A stretch of 64,000 nucleotides of DNA from Schaalia turicensis ACS-279-V-Col4 (GTDB taxonomy: Bacteria; Actinomycetota; Actinomycetes; Actinomycetales; Actinomycetaceae): assembly GCF_000296505.1 (NCBI RefSeq), contig NZ_JH815208.1, forward strand, positions 319,003 to 383,002. The letters run 5' to 3'. Shown here one piece after another: positions 36,867-46,696 of this stretch. A program made the position numbers and the translations under genes. Each line of letters opens with the position of its first letter. Position 1 is the first letter of the stretch. The notes under the pieces are model-generated. The model did not search any database and was not told where the DNA came from. It saw only the letters and a list, made by a program, of their open reading frames with translations.

Positions 36867-37748
36867 TCAGCGGATCGTCACCTGACGCGAGACCATGCCC
36901 TGGCGAGCACGACGCTCATCAGCGGTCAGTGGCTCCTTCACGGCAAGAGCCTTTTCAAGCTCAGTTGCCAGGGTTGCTGCGTCTTCGGCGATGTCATCAG
37001 CGGTCGCACCCTCGGCAAGTTCGAAGACCGGGATTGCGATGCCACATGCACGGAACGCCCCTACGAAGCGCGAGCCCTCGCCCATGCGAGCCTTGCCAGC
37101 CGCCTGCAGGCGAGCCAAGCCGGTAAACAGCGCGGACTCTTCCACGTCGGTCACGTAGCGCACGAAGTTACGGTTCATCTCGCACCAGAACATACCGGTA
37201 ACACCAGGAACTGCGACGGTTGGGATGACCTCGTCGCGGTTTTCTTCAAGCGCACGAGTGGTCTGCTCGTCCATTTCCTCTTCCGGGTTCAGCCAGAAGT
37301 GGAAGTTTTCTTCGAGGCTCATTTCGCCGAAGCCTTCCGGATCCAGGATGTCCTGGAGACGATCGGAAGGTTCGCGCACATCAATGTCAATAACGCCCTC
37401 GACGCCGTCAGCCTTGGCTGCAATCGCTGCGAGAATTGCAACGCCAGCGTCGTGCGACAGATCGGCCGAGTTGAAACGAGTCTGAGCTGCAACCAGAATT
37501 CGACCATCGCCACGCACCATCGCGGGATGACCGTCCGGGAGCAGAGTGACGAAATCGAATTCGACCGCGCCATGCTCAGCGTTAGTGCGTGCGCTCATGA
37601 TGGCGCACGGGAGAATCTCGCGCATGGCGACCAGTTCAACCTCACCCTTGAGACCCTCGTAAGGGCGGGCAACGAACGGAATCGGAGCGCGGAATGCCGG
37701 ACGAGCGGCAGGATTTGTTACCTTCTTGCGGCGGCTTGCTTTACCCAT
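36867..37748 (-). CDS. DUF5926 family protein
   Basis: A 293-residue cytoplasmic protein found across Actinobacteria, function unknown. The N-terminus MGKASRRKKV and the sections FVARPYEGLKGEVELVAMREILP, FNSADLSHDAGVAILAAI and FHFWLNPEEEMDEQTTRALEENR are typical of DUF5926 as I remember it. ATG 37748 is preferred over the longer frame to 37823, which would add a non-conserved stretch. It lies downstream of the FGGY kinase with a hairpin between them. Confidence 0.85.
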   Translation of the reverse strand: MGKASRRKKVTNPAARPAFRAPIPFVARPYEGLKGEVELVAMREILPCAIMSARTNAEHGAVEFDFVTLLPDGHPAMVRGDGRILVAAQTRFNSADLSHDAGVAILAAIAAKADGVEGVIDIDVREPSDRLQDILDPEGFGEMSLEENFHFWLNPEEEMDEQTTRALEENRDEVIPTVAVPGVTGMFWCEMNRNFVRYVTDVEESALFTGLARLQAAGKARMGEGSRFVGAFRACGIAIPVFELAEGATADDIAEDAATLATELEKALAVKEPLTADERRARQGMVSRQVTIR

Positions 37749-37851
37749 AGTCCAAATCGTAGCGGTAGCACGCCCGCCAGCGTTATTCCGCGTCCGGTTC
37801 GGCGCTAGTCCAATCGGGCACAATCAAGCGCGGTGCGACAATGCAGATGAT

Positions 37852-37884
37852 CCCGGCCTCGTCATTATTATTCACGAGGCCGGG
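37852..37884. terminator. Hairpin built from two inverted ACGAGGCC words
   Basis: CCCGGCCTCGT (37852-37862) and ACGAGGCCGGG (37874-37884) form an 11-bp stem with an 11-base loop, 41 bases after the FGGY kinase stop. No T-run follows on either strand. Both arms contain the overrepresented octamer, an arrangement known for uptake sequences doubling as terminators in other bacteria. Confidence 0.6.
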
Positions 37885-37924
37885 GCCGCAAGCGACACTG
37901 GCACCTGGAAGTGCCCGGAAAAAC

Positions 37925-39517
37925 TCAGCTATTATCCGCGGCAGCCTGAACAGCCGGAAGAGCTATCTTGAAGCGTTCCAGGAACTTCTCGTACGCCTGA
38001 GCATCATCGGGATCCGCGTCGATGACGGTAGCCTGGACGTTCGCAAACACCTTGGAATCAAGATATTCGGGAAGAGTCTCACCTTCACCGCGCGACTTCA
38101 TGAACTGAGCGAGCACCGCGATACCCCACGCGCCACCCTCGCCAGCGGTTTCACCAACGGACGCCGCAATCCCCAGCGAATCCGCGAGGATCTTCTGCGC
38201 CACACCCGGCGTCTTGAACAGACCACCGTGAGCGAAAACCTTGTCCAGCCCGACCCCTTCATCGGCAAGAATGTCGAGTCCAATACGGACGGCCGCAAAG
38301 ACGCTCATCAGCTGAACGCGGAACACATTCGCCAAGGTGAACGTGGCATCCGGGGTGTGAGTGAACAGCGGGCGACCGCCTTCCAAGCCCATGATCGGCT
38401 CTGCGGACAGCGTGTTGTACGCCAGCAGTCCCGCACCATCAGCATCACCCTTCAGCGCGTTGAAATACAGAAGGTCATACACGTCAGAAACCTTCATATC
38501 CATGCCCGCAAGCTTCGCAAACTCGACGAACATGCCAACCCACTCATCCAACTCGGACGAACCGTTGTTCGAGTGAACCATCGCCACGGGCGAACCGTCG
38601 GGAGTCGTCACCATATCGACCTCAGTGTGCAGGCGTTTCAACGCCTTCTCCAGCACGATCATGAGGAACACGGAGGTGCCACATGAAATGTTACCCGTAC
38701 GCTGAGCCACCGAATTCGTCGCCACCATGCCCGTACCGGCGTCACCTTCAGGCGGACACATCGCAATACCCGGGCGGAGTGTGCCCGTCGGGTCAAGCAA
38801 CAGCGCGCCTTCCTCGGTCAGGACACCCGCATCTTCGCCAGCACTCAAAACCGTCGGAAGCAGGTCGGATAACCGCCACGGCAGATGACGCGGAGCAACC
38901 AACTCGTCGTAGGCAGCAACCATCGACGCATCAAAATCACCGGCAACCGAATCAATCGGGAACATACCCGACGCGTCACCAATACCCAGAACATGACGAC
39001 CAGTCAGTTGCTCATGCACCCAACCAGACAGAGTATTGATCGACGCAATCTGAGGAACGTGCATCTCTTCATCAATGACCGCCTGATGAAGATGAGCAAT
39101 CGACCAGCGAAGCGGAATGTTGAAGTGGAATGCATCGATCAGCTCGGCCGCGGCGCGACCCGTGTTCGTGTTACGCCACGTCCTAAACGGAGCAAGCTGC
39201 TTGCCATCGGCATCAAACGCAAGGTAGCCATGCATCATCGCCGAAATACCCAGCGAACCGTAGGTCGTAGGAACAACACCGTAGCGTTCCTTCACCTGCG
39301 CAACCAGCGTCGCATAGGCATCACACAAGCCTTCTTTGACGGCGGAAAGACTGTATGACCAGAGGCCGTCGACAATCTGGTTCTCCCACGAATGACCACC
39401 CGTCGCCAGAACCTCGTGGTCGGGGCCAATAAGAACGGCCTTAATTCGAGTTGAGCCGAGCTCGATGCCCAGCGCGGTCTGGCCGTTTTCAATCAGCTCT
39501 TGAACTGCAGCGCTCAT
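37925..39517 (-). CDS. FGGY-family carbohydrate kinase
   Basis: A 530-residue sugar kinase. ALGIELGSTRIKAVLI at about 14-29 is the phosphate-1 motif, TGNISCGTSVFLMIVLEKAL is phosphate-2-like, and HGGLFKTPGVAQKILADSLG is adenosine-binding. GEGGAWGIAVLAQF closes the fold. Similarity is to pentulose kinases (ribulokinase/xylulokinase). Neither substrate is certain, and no transporter or isomerase lies beside it. GGAGG lies nine bases before ATG 39517. It follows the HAD phosphatase gene by 76 bases on the same strand. Confidence 0.88.
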   Translation of the reverse strand: MSAAVQELIENGQTALGIELGSTRIKAVLIGPDHEVLATGGHSWENQIVDGLWSYSLSAVKEGLCDAYATLVAQVKERYGVVPTTYGSLGISAMMHGYLAFDADGKQLAPFRTWRNTNTGRAAAELIDAFHFNIPLRWSIAHLHQAVIDEEMHVPQIASINTLSGWVHEQLTGRHVLGIGDASGMFPIDSVAGDFDASMVAAYDELVAPRHLPWRLSDLLPTVLSAGEDAGVLTEEGALLLDPTGTLRPGIAMCPPEGDAGTGMVATNSVAQRTGNISCGTSVFLMIVLEKALKRLHTEVDMVTTPDGSPVAMVHSNNGSSELDEWVGMFVEFAKLAGMDMKVSDVYDLLYFNALKGDADGAGLLAYNTLSAEPIMGLEGGRPLFTHTPDATFTLANVFRVQLMSVFAAVRIGLDILADEGVGLDKVFAHGGLFKTPGVAQKILADSLGIAASVGETAGEGGAWGIAVLAQFMKSRGEGETLPEYLDSKVFANVQATVIDADPDDAQAYEKFLERFKIALPAVQAAADNS

Positions 39518-39593
39518 GCGTTTATTCCTCCACTTGTCATCGTTGACGTGTCGAAATTGTTTCACGCGTTATCGACGTCACGCTATCACTGAC

Positions 39594-40541
39594 TCAAATG
39601 TCCGTAAGGGTTTGCCCACAATGACGAAGAAGTGCACAAATGATGGCCGCAGCACCATCGTTTTCGACGGCTCCCGTGACAAAATCACCGGATTTTTTCA
39701 CATTATCATCGGCGCCACCCATGACAACGCCGAAGTTTGCCCACTCAATCATGGGAACATCATTCGTGCCATCACCGATCGCGACAGTGCCTTCAAAGGG
39801 AACACCCAAGTCGGCGCTCAGAGTTTCAAGCCCGCTGGCTTTCGTTACTCCCAGGGGAAGAACGTCAGCCCAACTGGTCCAACCGATCGAGCATTCCCAG
39901 TTCCCAATAACTCCCGCATTGGTCAAAGCAGTTTCAAACTCTTCACGGTTCATCGCTGGTTCACGAATGACAACCTTGATCGCGTCAGCTACCTTGAGGT
40001 CTTCGATCGGTTTCAGGGCGAATTCTTCGATCAGTTCCCCGGGTGGAAAAACGCCGGAGATGAGGAACATTCCAGGAATTTCCACACCGATCAGAGCATT
40101 CGGCATCCCCTGACCAACCTGGTCAACCAAGATCGACGGATCAAAAGTGGAAATGCCAGCAGACAACACGCCAGAAGCATACGCGTCAGAAAAGTGAACG
40201 CGGATAGCACCGTTCGAGCAGAGCGCCCACGCACGAGGATCCCCCAGTTGCTCAAGCACCGGCTGCGTCGCTTCCAACGAACGCCCCGTCGCAATAACGA
40301 CGTTCATCCCCGCATCTTCAGCAGCGCCGATTGCTGCGCGCACACGCGCCGACGCCCCCGTCGGTAAGAGCACCGTTCCATCAAGGTCAAGACCGATCAG
40401 GATCTTCTTCGGATCCGTCGGCATCGATTCAGGCAACGCCTGAAATGCCGATTCGACCAGTGATTCAAACTGGATCGGTGCCTCACCCGATGGGGGCGGG
40501 GACACAAGGTTAACGATGGGTGCGTTGGAAGTTTCAGCCAT
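39594..40541 (-). CDS. HAD-superfamily Cof-type phosphatase
   Basis: A 315-residue HAD hydrolase, probably acting on sugar phosphates. Motif I LIGLDLDGTVL at about 47-57, motif II VIATGRS, and motif III/IV with K in VTKASGLETLSADLG and GDGTNDVPMIEWANFGVVMGGA. The large cap insert between motifs II and III makes it type IIB (Cof). The first 45 residues are non-conserved, so an internal start close to MPTDPKK is possible. It begins six bases after serS ends, so it shares its transcript. Confidence 0.9.
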   Translation of the reverse strand: MAETSNAPIVNLVSPPPSGEAPIQFESLVESAFQALPESMPTDPKKILIGLDLDGTVLLPTGASARVRAAIGAAEDAGMNVVIATGRSLEATQPVLEQLGDPRAWALCSNGAIRVHFSDAYASGVLSAGISTFDPSILVDQVGQGMPNALIGVEIPGMFLISGVFPPGELIEEFALKPIEDLKVADAIKVVIREPAMNREEFETALTNAGVIGNWECSIGWTSWADVLPLGVTKASGLETLSADLGVPFEGTVAIGDGTNDVPMIEWANFGVVMGGADDNVKKSGDFVTGAVENDGAAAIICALLRHCGQTLTDI

Positions 40542-40547
40542 GTGATG

Positions 40548-41822
40548 TCACTTGACAGGCTCGAGCACTTCCAGACCACCTAGGTACGGACGCATTGCTT
40601 CGGGAACGTAGACCGAGCCGTCTGCCTGCTGGTGATTTTCGAGGATCGAAACCAGCCAGCGAGTGGTGGCAAGAGTGCCATTCAGCGTTGCCACTGCGGC
40701 CATGCCATTTTCGCGACGCTCACGAATGCCCAGGCGACGTGCCTGGAAAGTGGTGCAGTTCGAGGTCGACGTGACCTCCATGTAGCGTTCCTGGGTCGGC
40801 AACCATGCTTCGCAGTCGAACTTGCGTGCAGCCGAGGTGCCGAGGTCGCCGGCAGCCGTGTCAATGACGCGGTAGGGAAGCTCAACCTTGCGGAGCATCT
40901 CTTCTTCCCATGCCAGGAAGCGCTGGTGCTCTTCTTCAGCCTGCTCAGGGCGGCAGTAGGAGAACATTTCAGCCTTGTTGAACTGATGGACGCGGATGAT
41001 GCCACGTGTGTCCTTGCCTGCAGAACCGGCTTCGCGACGGTAGCAGGTGGACCACCCTAGATAACGCTTCGGACCGTCGGACAGATCGAGGATCTCGTCG
41101 GCGTGATAGCCCGCGAGCGCCACTTCGGACGTACCGGTCAGGTACAGGTCGTCGGCGGGCAGGTAGTAGATCTCGTCCGAGTGCTCGTTGAGGAAGCCGG
41201 TACCGCCCATGACTGCAGGGGTCACGAGGGTCGGGGTCATCATCGGGACAAAACCAGCCTTGACGGCCTGGTCGAGTGCCATTGTCATCATGGCGAGTTC
41301 AAGGCGAGCGCCGATGCCCTTGAGGTAGTAGAAGCGTGCGCCGGAGACTTTTGCGCCACGCTTGGTGTCGATCGCGTCGAGGCCTTCACCAATGGCCAGG
41401 TGGTCTGCGGGTTCGAAGCCTTCGGCTGCGAAGTCACGTGGCTTGGGGCCTTCGTGGCGCAGGACGACAAAGTCTTCTTCACCACCAACCGGAACACCAT
41501 CGAGGACGAGGTTCGGCAACAGGCGTGCAAGACGGTCAGCGTCTGCGTCTGCTTCGTTCGCCTTGGCTTCGAGAGCCTTCACCTGTTCGGCAAGTTCCTT
41601 CGCCCGAGCGAGAATCGCAGGGCGCTCTTCCTTGGATGCCTTACCGACCGACTTGGAAACTTCCTTCTGGGTAGATCGAAGGGACTCGAAATCCTGCAGG
41701 CTGGTGCGACGCAGTGCATCAGCTTCAAGGATGCGGTCGACGAGTTCAACATCGCCACCGCGTGCGCGCTGGGAGGCACGGGCGGGCTCAGGGTTTTCAC
41801 GAAGTGCGCGAACATCAATCAT
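40548..41822 (-). CDS. serS: Seryl-tRNA synthetase
   Basis: Charges tRNA-Ser. The 424-residue class II synthetase starts with the tRNA-binding coiled coil (about 30-100, [20 protein letters not shown]...). The serine site is [12 protein letters not shown]. Motif 2 is [22 protein letters not shown] and motif 3 [18 protein letters not shown]. Full length. It leads a serS-HAD-(FGGY) group. Confidence 0.98.
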   Translation of the reverse strand: MIDVRALRENPEPARASQRARGGDVELVDRILEADALRRTSLQDFESLRSTQKEVSKSVGKASKEERPAILARAKELAEQVKALEAKANEADADADRLARLLPNLVLDGVPVGGEEDFVVLRHEGPKPRDFAAEGFEPADHLAIGEGLDAIDTKRGAKVSGARFYYLKGIGARLELAMMTMALDQAVKAGFVPMMTPTLVTPAVMGGTGFLNEHSDEIYYLPADDLYLTGTSEVALAGYHADEILDLSDGPKRYLGWSTCYRREAGSAGKDTRGIIRVHQFNKAEMFSYCRPEQAEEEHQRFLAWEEEMLRKVELPYRVIDTAAGDLGTSAARKFDCEAWLPTQERYMEVTSTSNCTTFQARRLGIRERRENGMAAVATLNGTLATTRWLVSILENHQQADGSVYVPEAMRPYLGGLEVLEPVK

Positions 41823-42008
41823 GCTTCCAATCTTAGGGCAGGGTTCGGCCTGGCGTTATTCACGACCAGCGCTTGTGTGGATAACGCAAGTGAACAGGCT
41901 CCGGATGTGGACAGGCGTTTCCACAGCGATGGATTGCGGATTTGATTTATCCACCAATTTTGTTTTCTGGCGGGACGCGAAAAGCGTTCGATGGATAGTC
42001 TTGGATGC

Positions 42009-43349
42009 ATGATGATCTGGATTGTGGTGGGCATTCTTACGCTTGCGTTCGTTCTCTTTGGTGGCCTGTGGCTCTGGCGTTGGTATCAGACGCGTCAAGC
42101 ACGCTTGCAACTGCGCAAAGATGCGATGCTCACCCCCAGTTCCGCTTTCGATCCCGAGCGCGGTCGCCCACGTCCGTGGGTGATCGTGAATCCGGTCAAG
42201 CATGATGATGTGGATGCTTTCAAAGCCGAAGTCAATCAGGCTGCGCATCAGATGGGCATTGACCACGTGCATTGGCGTGAAACAACCGCGGAAGACCCCG
42301 GCACCGGTCAAGCAATTGACGCTTTGGCGCAGGGCGCATCCGTCATCATTGCTTCCGGTGGTGACGGCACGGTGCGCGCTGTGGCCGCGGGCGTTGCTGG
42401 GTCGGGTGTACGTATGGGCATTATTCCCGCCGGCACCGGCAACATTCTGGCCCGTAACCTAGGAATTCCGATCGACGATTCAGCTCAAGCGATGCGCATT
42501 GCTCTGGGAGAAAACCACCGGGCGCTTGACTGCGGGTGGTTGCGCGTCGACAACGTCGACACGCCTTCCGAGATTCCCGCGGAGGGAATGCTGGTGCGGG
42601 CGGCTCTGACGAAGAACAGAGTTGACACTGATACTCCGCCATCACTCGATCAGGCGGACTCCTCACTGGCGCACCGCGCTCAGAATCTGCCCGGAACGGA
42701 CGAGTATTCGTTTGTCGTCATCGCCGGTCTTGGCTTCGACGGCGAAACGATGGCTGCGACCGATTCAGAACTGAAGAAGAAGGTTGGATGGGTTGCCTAT
42801 GTGGTAGCAGCCCTCGGAGCAATCGCGAAGGAAGGAACACGACTGCGCTTGATGCTCCGCAACCCGAAACCGATCGATGATCCTGTCGGGGATGCTCCCG
42901 GAGATGATGAGCACTCTCGCGTCGTTGACGAATCCGCAACGATCAGCGGGGTCAGCGTCCCTGATCAGCCCGAATCAGTTCTCACGTGGGTTCATTCGCG
43001 CACTGTCATGTTTGCGAACTGCGGGGAACTTCCATTCATCACCTTGGCACCGGGTGCTCGCGTCGATGACGGGCTGATTGATGTCATTGCCGTCAACACG
43101 GAAGCTGGCGTGCTGGGCTGGGCGGACCTGTCCTTGAAGATCATGGGACAGGGACTGGGTGTGAAGACCATGAATCTTCCAGTTTCCACCGGCAAGATTC
43201 AATTCAGGCAGGCAGAGGGCGCATCCGTCGCCGCTCAATCACCCCAGGTGATTCAGGTTGATGGTGACGCGATCGGAACTGCGCGAACCGTTCACGTCCG
43301 GCTTGATCCACAGGCTCTAGATATTGCGGTTCCCGGCCTCGAAAACTGA
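42009..43349 (+). CDS. Diacylglycerol kinase family lipid kinase
   Basis: A 446-residue protein with one N-terminal membrane helix (IWIVVGILTLAFVLFGGLWLW) and a DAGK catalytic domain: WVIVNPVKHDD, VIIASGGDGTVRAVAAGV and GIIPAGTGNILARNLGIP. The C-terminal half holds GLGFDGETMAATD and LPFITLAPGARVDDGLIDVIAV. It probably phosphorylates diacylglycerol or another lipid at the membrane. Start uncertain: ATG 42009 lies seven bases after a TAGTCT -10-like box, while ATG 41991 lacks a ribosome site. Confidence 0.88.
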   Translation: MMIWIVVGILTLAFVLFGGLWLWRWYQTRQARLQLRKDAMLTPSSAFDPERGRPRPWVIVNPVKHDDVDAFKAEVNQAAHQMGIDHVHWRETTAEDPGTGQAIDALAQGASVIIASGGDGTVRAVAAGVAGSGVRMGIIPAGTGNILARNLGIPIDDSAQAMRIALGENHRALDCGWLRVDNVDTPSEIPAEGMLVRAALTKNRVDTDTPPSLDQADSSLAHRAQNLPGTDEYSFVVIAGLGFDGETMAATDSELKKKVGWVAYVVAALGAIAKEGTRLRLMLRNPKPIDDPVGDAPGDDEHSRVVDESATISGVSVPDQPESVLTWVHSRTVMFANCGELPFITLAPGARVDDGLIDVIAVNTEAGVLGWADLSLKIMGQGLGVKTMNLPVSTGKIQFRQAEGASVAAQSPQVIQVDGDAIGTARTVHVRLDPQALDIAVPGLEN

Positions 43350-43366
43350 AACCGGGAAATAAGCAG

Positions 43367-44344
43367 TCAGCCGTTCAACGGCCACGACGGCACAACCGGG
43401 TAATCCGGAACGTCAACGCCATTTCCACCCTGAAGAATTGACGCCACCCATGCGCGACCCGCGTGGAAATCCTCATCGCTGGTTCCACGCAGAACATGTG
43501 CTTTCATTCCGTCAACGCGCGGGTACGAACCCATAAAACGAACCTCGGGCGAATAGCGATGCAGACCAACAAGAGCGGCTTGAACACGTTCTTCGGAAAT
43601 GTGTCCAACAATGTCGATGCTGAACGTGTAATCACCCAAACCGTCACCGCTTGGGCGAGACTCAATACGCGAAAGGTCGACACCGCGGACAGCGAACTGC
43701 TCCAACAGGGTCAGCAATGCACCGGACTCGTTCACCGGAAGAGCAACCTGGATCGTCGTCTTATCCGCACCCGTTGGCGCGGGGATCTGACCCGGCTTCG
43801 ACACCAGGACGAAACGCGTCACGGCACCCGGATTATCAGCGACGTCCTTGTAAATCGCTTCAAGACCATAGGTCTGAACCGAAACCTCGTTGCAGAGAGC
43901 CGCATCAAACGGGGCGTCACCACCGGAAAGGATTTCTGCCCCGGCTGCCGTGGAAGTGGCAGGCACGTGAACAGCGCCCGGGAAAGTGGCTTCAACCCAT
44001 CCACGACACTGAGCCCACGCGTGCGGGTGCGTACCAATGCGACGAACATCTTCGGGCTGGGTTCCCGGACGAACAGCCAGCTGGAACACCACTTGGACAA
44101 CCATTTCAGCAACGATCACCAGTGGCTCACCTCGGGAGAGTGAATCAAGAGTCGCGTTCACGCCACCCTCAATTGAATTCTCGATCGGCACAACCGCGCG
44201 GTCGGCTTTGCCCTGGCGAACAGCGGCCAGAGCCTGCGGTGCACTGGTCATCGGCATCAGTGTCGCGTCGACTGGCGCGACTTGGCGCACGGCCTGCTCG
44301 GTGAACGTTCCGAACGGTCCAAGGAATGCGATTCGCAATGACAT
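43367..44344 (-). CDS. pheA: Prephenate dehydratase
   Basis: Converts prephenate to phenylpyruvate in phenylalanine synthesis. The 325-residue protein has RIAFLGPFGTFTEQAV, VPIENSIEGGVNATLDSL, IGTHPHAWAQCRGWV, the catalytic TRF in GAVTRFVLVS, and a C-terminal ACT domain (LLTLLEQFAVRGVDLSRIESRP) for feedback inhibition. AAGGA lies five bases before the ATG. It is the third gene of a DedA - membrane protein - pheA run with very short gaps. No chorismate mutase domain is fused. Confidence 0.97.
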   Translation of the reverse strand: MSLRIAFLGPFGTFTEQAVRQVAPVDATLMPMTSAPQALAAVRQGKADRAVVPIENSIEGGVNATLDSLSRGEPLVIVAEMVVQVVFQLAVRPGTQPEDVRRIGTHPHAWAQCRGWVEATFPGAVHVPATSTAAGAEILSGGDAPFDAALCNEVSVQTYGLEAIYKDVADNPGAVTRFVLVSKPGQIPAPTGADKTTIQVALPVNESGALLTLLEQFAVRGVDLSRIESRPSGDGLGDYTFSIDIVGHISEERVQAALVGLHRYSPEVRFMGSYPRVDGMKAHVLRGTSDEDFHAGRAWVASILQGGNGVDVPDYPVVPSWPLNG

Positions 44345-44356
44345 TGATGTCCTTCG

Positions 44357-46693
44357 TTATTTGTTTTCCGCAGACGCAGAGTCGGCGTTCTCAGATACGG
44401 CGCCACATGCCGTGATCCTGTAGAGCTTCGCGGTTCCGCCTTGATCCACTAATTCAAAGCCATACGAGGTATCAACGTTGTACAGGCCCGGGAATCGAGA
44501 CGAACGCAGGAAGTTGTAATACTTTCCGTCTTCATCGGCGTAGTAGTGCGTGATCCTCATCTGATTGACGACCTCGCACACTTCGGGATTGTCGTGGATC
44601 TCGTTGAAGTGTTTCACCAGAACCTGTTGCCAGCGTTCCTCGTTATTGGTGGTCGACAGCTGAGGGAAAACCGCGTCATGCTGTCCAAGAACTTCCGTGT
44701 ACGCCGCGCCCGCAATCGGATCACCCAGGACAAGCGAATCTCCGGGAATCAGCAGTTGCATTCGACGAATCATTGCGAGCTCAGCGGTGTCAGCCATGCC
44801 CGGCTTCCCCAGGTTTTCTGGGTCGTAGACGTAGTCGGTGGCGCGAAGGCGCGCATCCAAAGCACCTCCGCCGGTGAGTAGCAGAAGCAGGACGCCGATA
44901 ACAACGTCGATCAACCAGCGTGGGAACAGTGCGGGCAGGTGTTCTTCACCCATGTTGGCGCCCACCAGTTCGTCGGTTTCGCTGGCTCCGAAGAATTCTG
45001 ATTCTTCAGCTTCACCGGCTTGCACCCCCTCTTGAGCTCCGCCGGGTTGCGCCACTTCTTCGGTTCTCAAGACATGCGCTATCTCTTCGGTTCCGCCGTC
45101 ATCTTCGTGGGTGAGCTGCGCGGTCGCACCCTGTGAAACGCGGGCTACCCACTCAAAAGCGAGGAAGGAAATCCGCTCGAAACCGATCGCCATCAATGGC
45201 ACCATTGTCAGCCCATGCGGTCCCATGATCCGTCGCGGATCCAAGTACCAGGGGGCCAAAAGGAATGTGCGGAATTCCCCGATCGGCGCGTACGCCAAGA
45301 AAGTCAGGAAGCAGAACAGCAGGTAAGAGACGATCGGCCAAATCGCACCGGGCTCCCAATCGGAGGTATCGGCATGTTGAGCAGGCCCGGCCTCGTCGAT
45401 GCGGAAAACGCTGAGGGCGTCAACGCTCACCGCAATGCCGACCAGCAGTAGGACAACTTGGACGGCGATCAGCATTGTCATCGCGGTCGTTTGCGAGAAC
45501 GGTGGCGCGGGCGTGAACGTGTGGCTAAACGCGTACTCCCACGAAATTCCAGCACGTGGATAGTTGCCCATCGCGCGAATTTTGCCCGTCGTCAAAAGCA
45601 AGAAGGGGGTGACGAGGCTCGCCACGCAGACAAGTCCCCCGACGAAAGCAAGGGATCGAGCGCCTCGACGGTAGGCGCGAATCGCGCCCCCACCGACACC
45701 CGAAAGGAACGCAGCGATCAGCATGACGTAGATCGTGAACGCAGAACTCGGGTGAGCAACCGACGCACCAAACATTCCTGCCAGTAGCAGGATCGTCAAC
45801 GGGATCTGATGAGCAAGCGCGCCCACACCCACCCGACGCGCATCCAACAAGCGCCGACCGACGATCACCGCGAGCGCAACAACGCCTGGGATCAGAGCAA
45901 GACCGGTCGCCAGTGGCCACTGGTTGTACATCGTCAGATTGTCCGCAGGCATATCCAACAGAGCGCCTGCCAGAACGGGGGCTGCAAGAATCGCTCCACG
46001 TTTACGCGTAATGACGCTGGTCATCGCGGTCGCACCAATAATCCAGATCAGCATCAGAACCAGCGATGTCACATTCGCGGTCAGAACAACTGTCTTCGGG
46101 GTTGCGAACAGGGCGGTGAAAGCGTGCCACGTGGTCGGATAGAAAACGTCTCGACCACCGTAGAGGTCAGAAAGACCGCCGAAGGGTGAAGCGTTCCCGG
46201 TTCGCACAATCGTCCATACGCCATTCAAATGGAATGTTGAATCCCACTGCTGGACAGGATTTCTCGGGCTTGCGTGCAACAGCATCGGAAGGGCTGCCAC
46301 GAACGTACCGACGGTGATCATTATCCACATTGAGGCTCGTAGTCGAGCCTGCTCAGCACCCAGAGGCTGGCGTGGTCCAATGTGTGACAGCAAGCTTCCC
46401 GGCTGTAGGCGCCCTCCACCAGCACGGCGAGCGCTAGCAAACAGCCAGTTCACGCATCCCACAACGAAAGCGATCCCGAGCAGGGGAAATACTTTTTCAC
46501 GAGACCACGTGACATCGCTACGATCAAAAACAACGGACAGGATGGTCAGGAAGCCAAGCGTGATCGCAGGAGCAATGCCAACCGCAATAACGGAAGAGCG
46601 CACCCAGGAGCGCACCCAGAAGACTCCCGGCAGAATCAGCGCCATCACCATCTCCACCAAGATCGGTCCGGCGGCCCACCACTGTCCACACAC
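44357..46693 (-). CDS. Large polytopic membrane protein (DUF6541-like)
   Basis: A 778-residue membrane protein with 12 or more predicted helices (for example ILVEMVMALILPGVFWVRSW, LLLLAGMFGASVAHPSSAFTIYVMLIAAFLSG, WPIVSYLLFCFLTFLAYAPIG). An acidic, charged loop at about 545-610 follows, and a C-terminal soluble domain of about 150 residues comes after a final helix. A sequence of this form is known as DUF6541 in Actinomyces and Bifidobacterium, with resemblance to GT-C membrane glycosyltransferases (from memory). GTG 46693 follows the DedA stop closely, with AGGAG six bases ahead. Confidence 0.7.
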   Translation of the reverse strand: MCGQWWAAGPILVEMVMALILPGVFWVRSWVRSSVIAVGIAPAITLGFLTILSVVFDRSDVTWSREKVFPLLGIAFVVGCVNWLFASARRAGGGRLQPGSLLSHIGPRQPLGAEQARLRASMWIMITVGTFVAALPMLLHASPRNPVQQWDSTFHLNGVWTIVRTGNASPFGGLSDLYGGRDVFYPTTWHAFTALFATPKTVVLTANVTSLVLMLIWIIGATAMTSVITRKRGAILAAPVLAGALLDMPADNLTMYNQWPLATGLALIPGVVALAVIVGRRLLDARRVGVGALAHQIPLTILLLAGMFGASVAHPSSAFTIYVMLIAAFLSGVGGGAIRAYRRGARSLAFVGGLVCVASLVTPFLLLTTGKIRAMGNYPRAGISWEYAFSHTFTPAPPFSQTTAMTMLIAVQVVLLLVGIAVSVDALSVFRIDEAGPAQHADTSDWEPGAIWPIVSYLLFCFLTFLAYAPIGEFRTFLLAPWYLDPRRIMGPHGLTMVPLMAIGFERISFLAFEWVARVSQGATAQLTHEDDGGTEEIAHVLRTEEVAQPGGAQEGVQAGEAEESEFFGASETDELVGANMGEEHLPALFPRWLIDVVIGVLLLLLTGGGALDARLRATDYVYDPENLGKPGMADTAELAMIRRMQLLIPGDSLVLGDPIAGAAYTEVLGQHDAVFPQLSTTNNEERWQQVLVKHFNEIHDNPEVCEVVNQMRITHYYADEDGKYYNFLRSSRFPGLYNVDTSYGFELVDQGGTAKLYRITACGAVSENADSASAENK

Positions 46694-46696
46694 GTT

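Noticed and set aside
39516-40367. 283-codon plus-strand frame opposite the HAD gene
   Set aside because: Antisense to a gene with all HAD motifs; no domain of its own.
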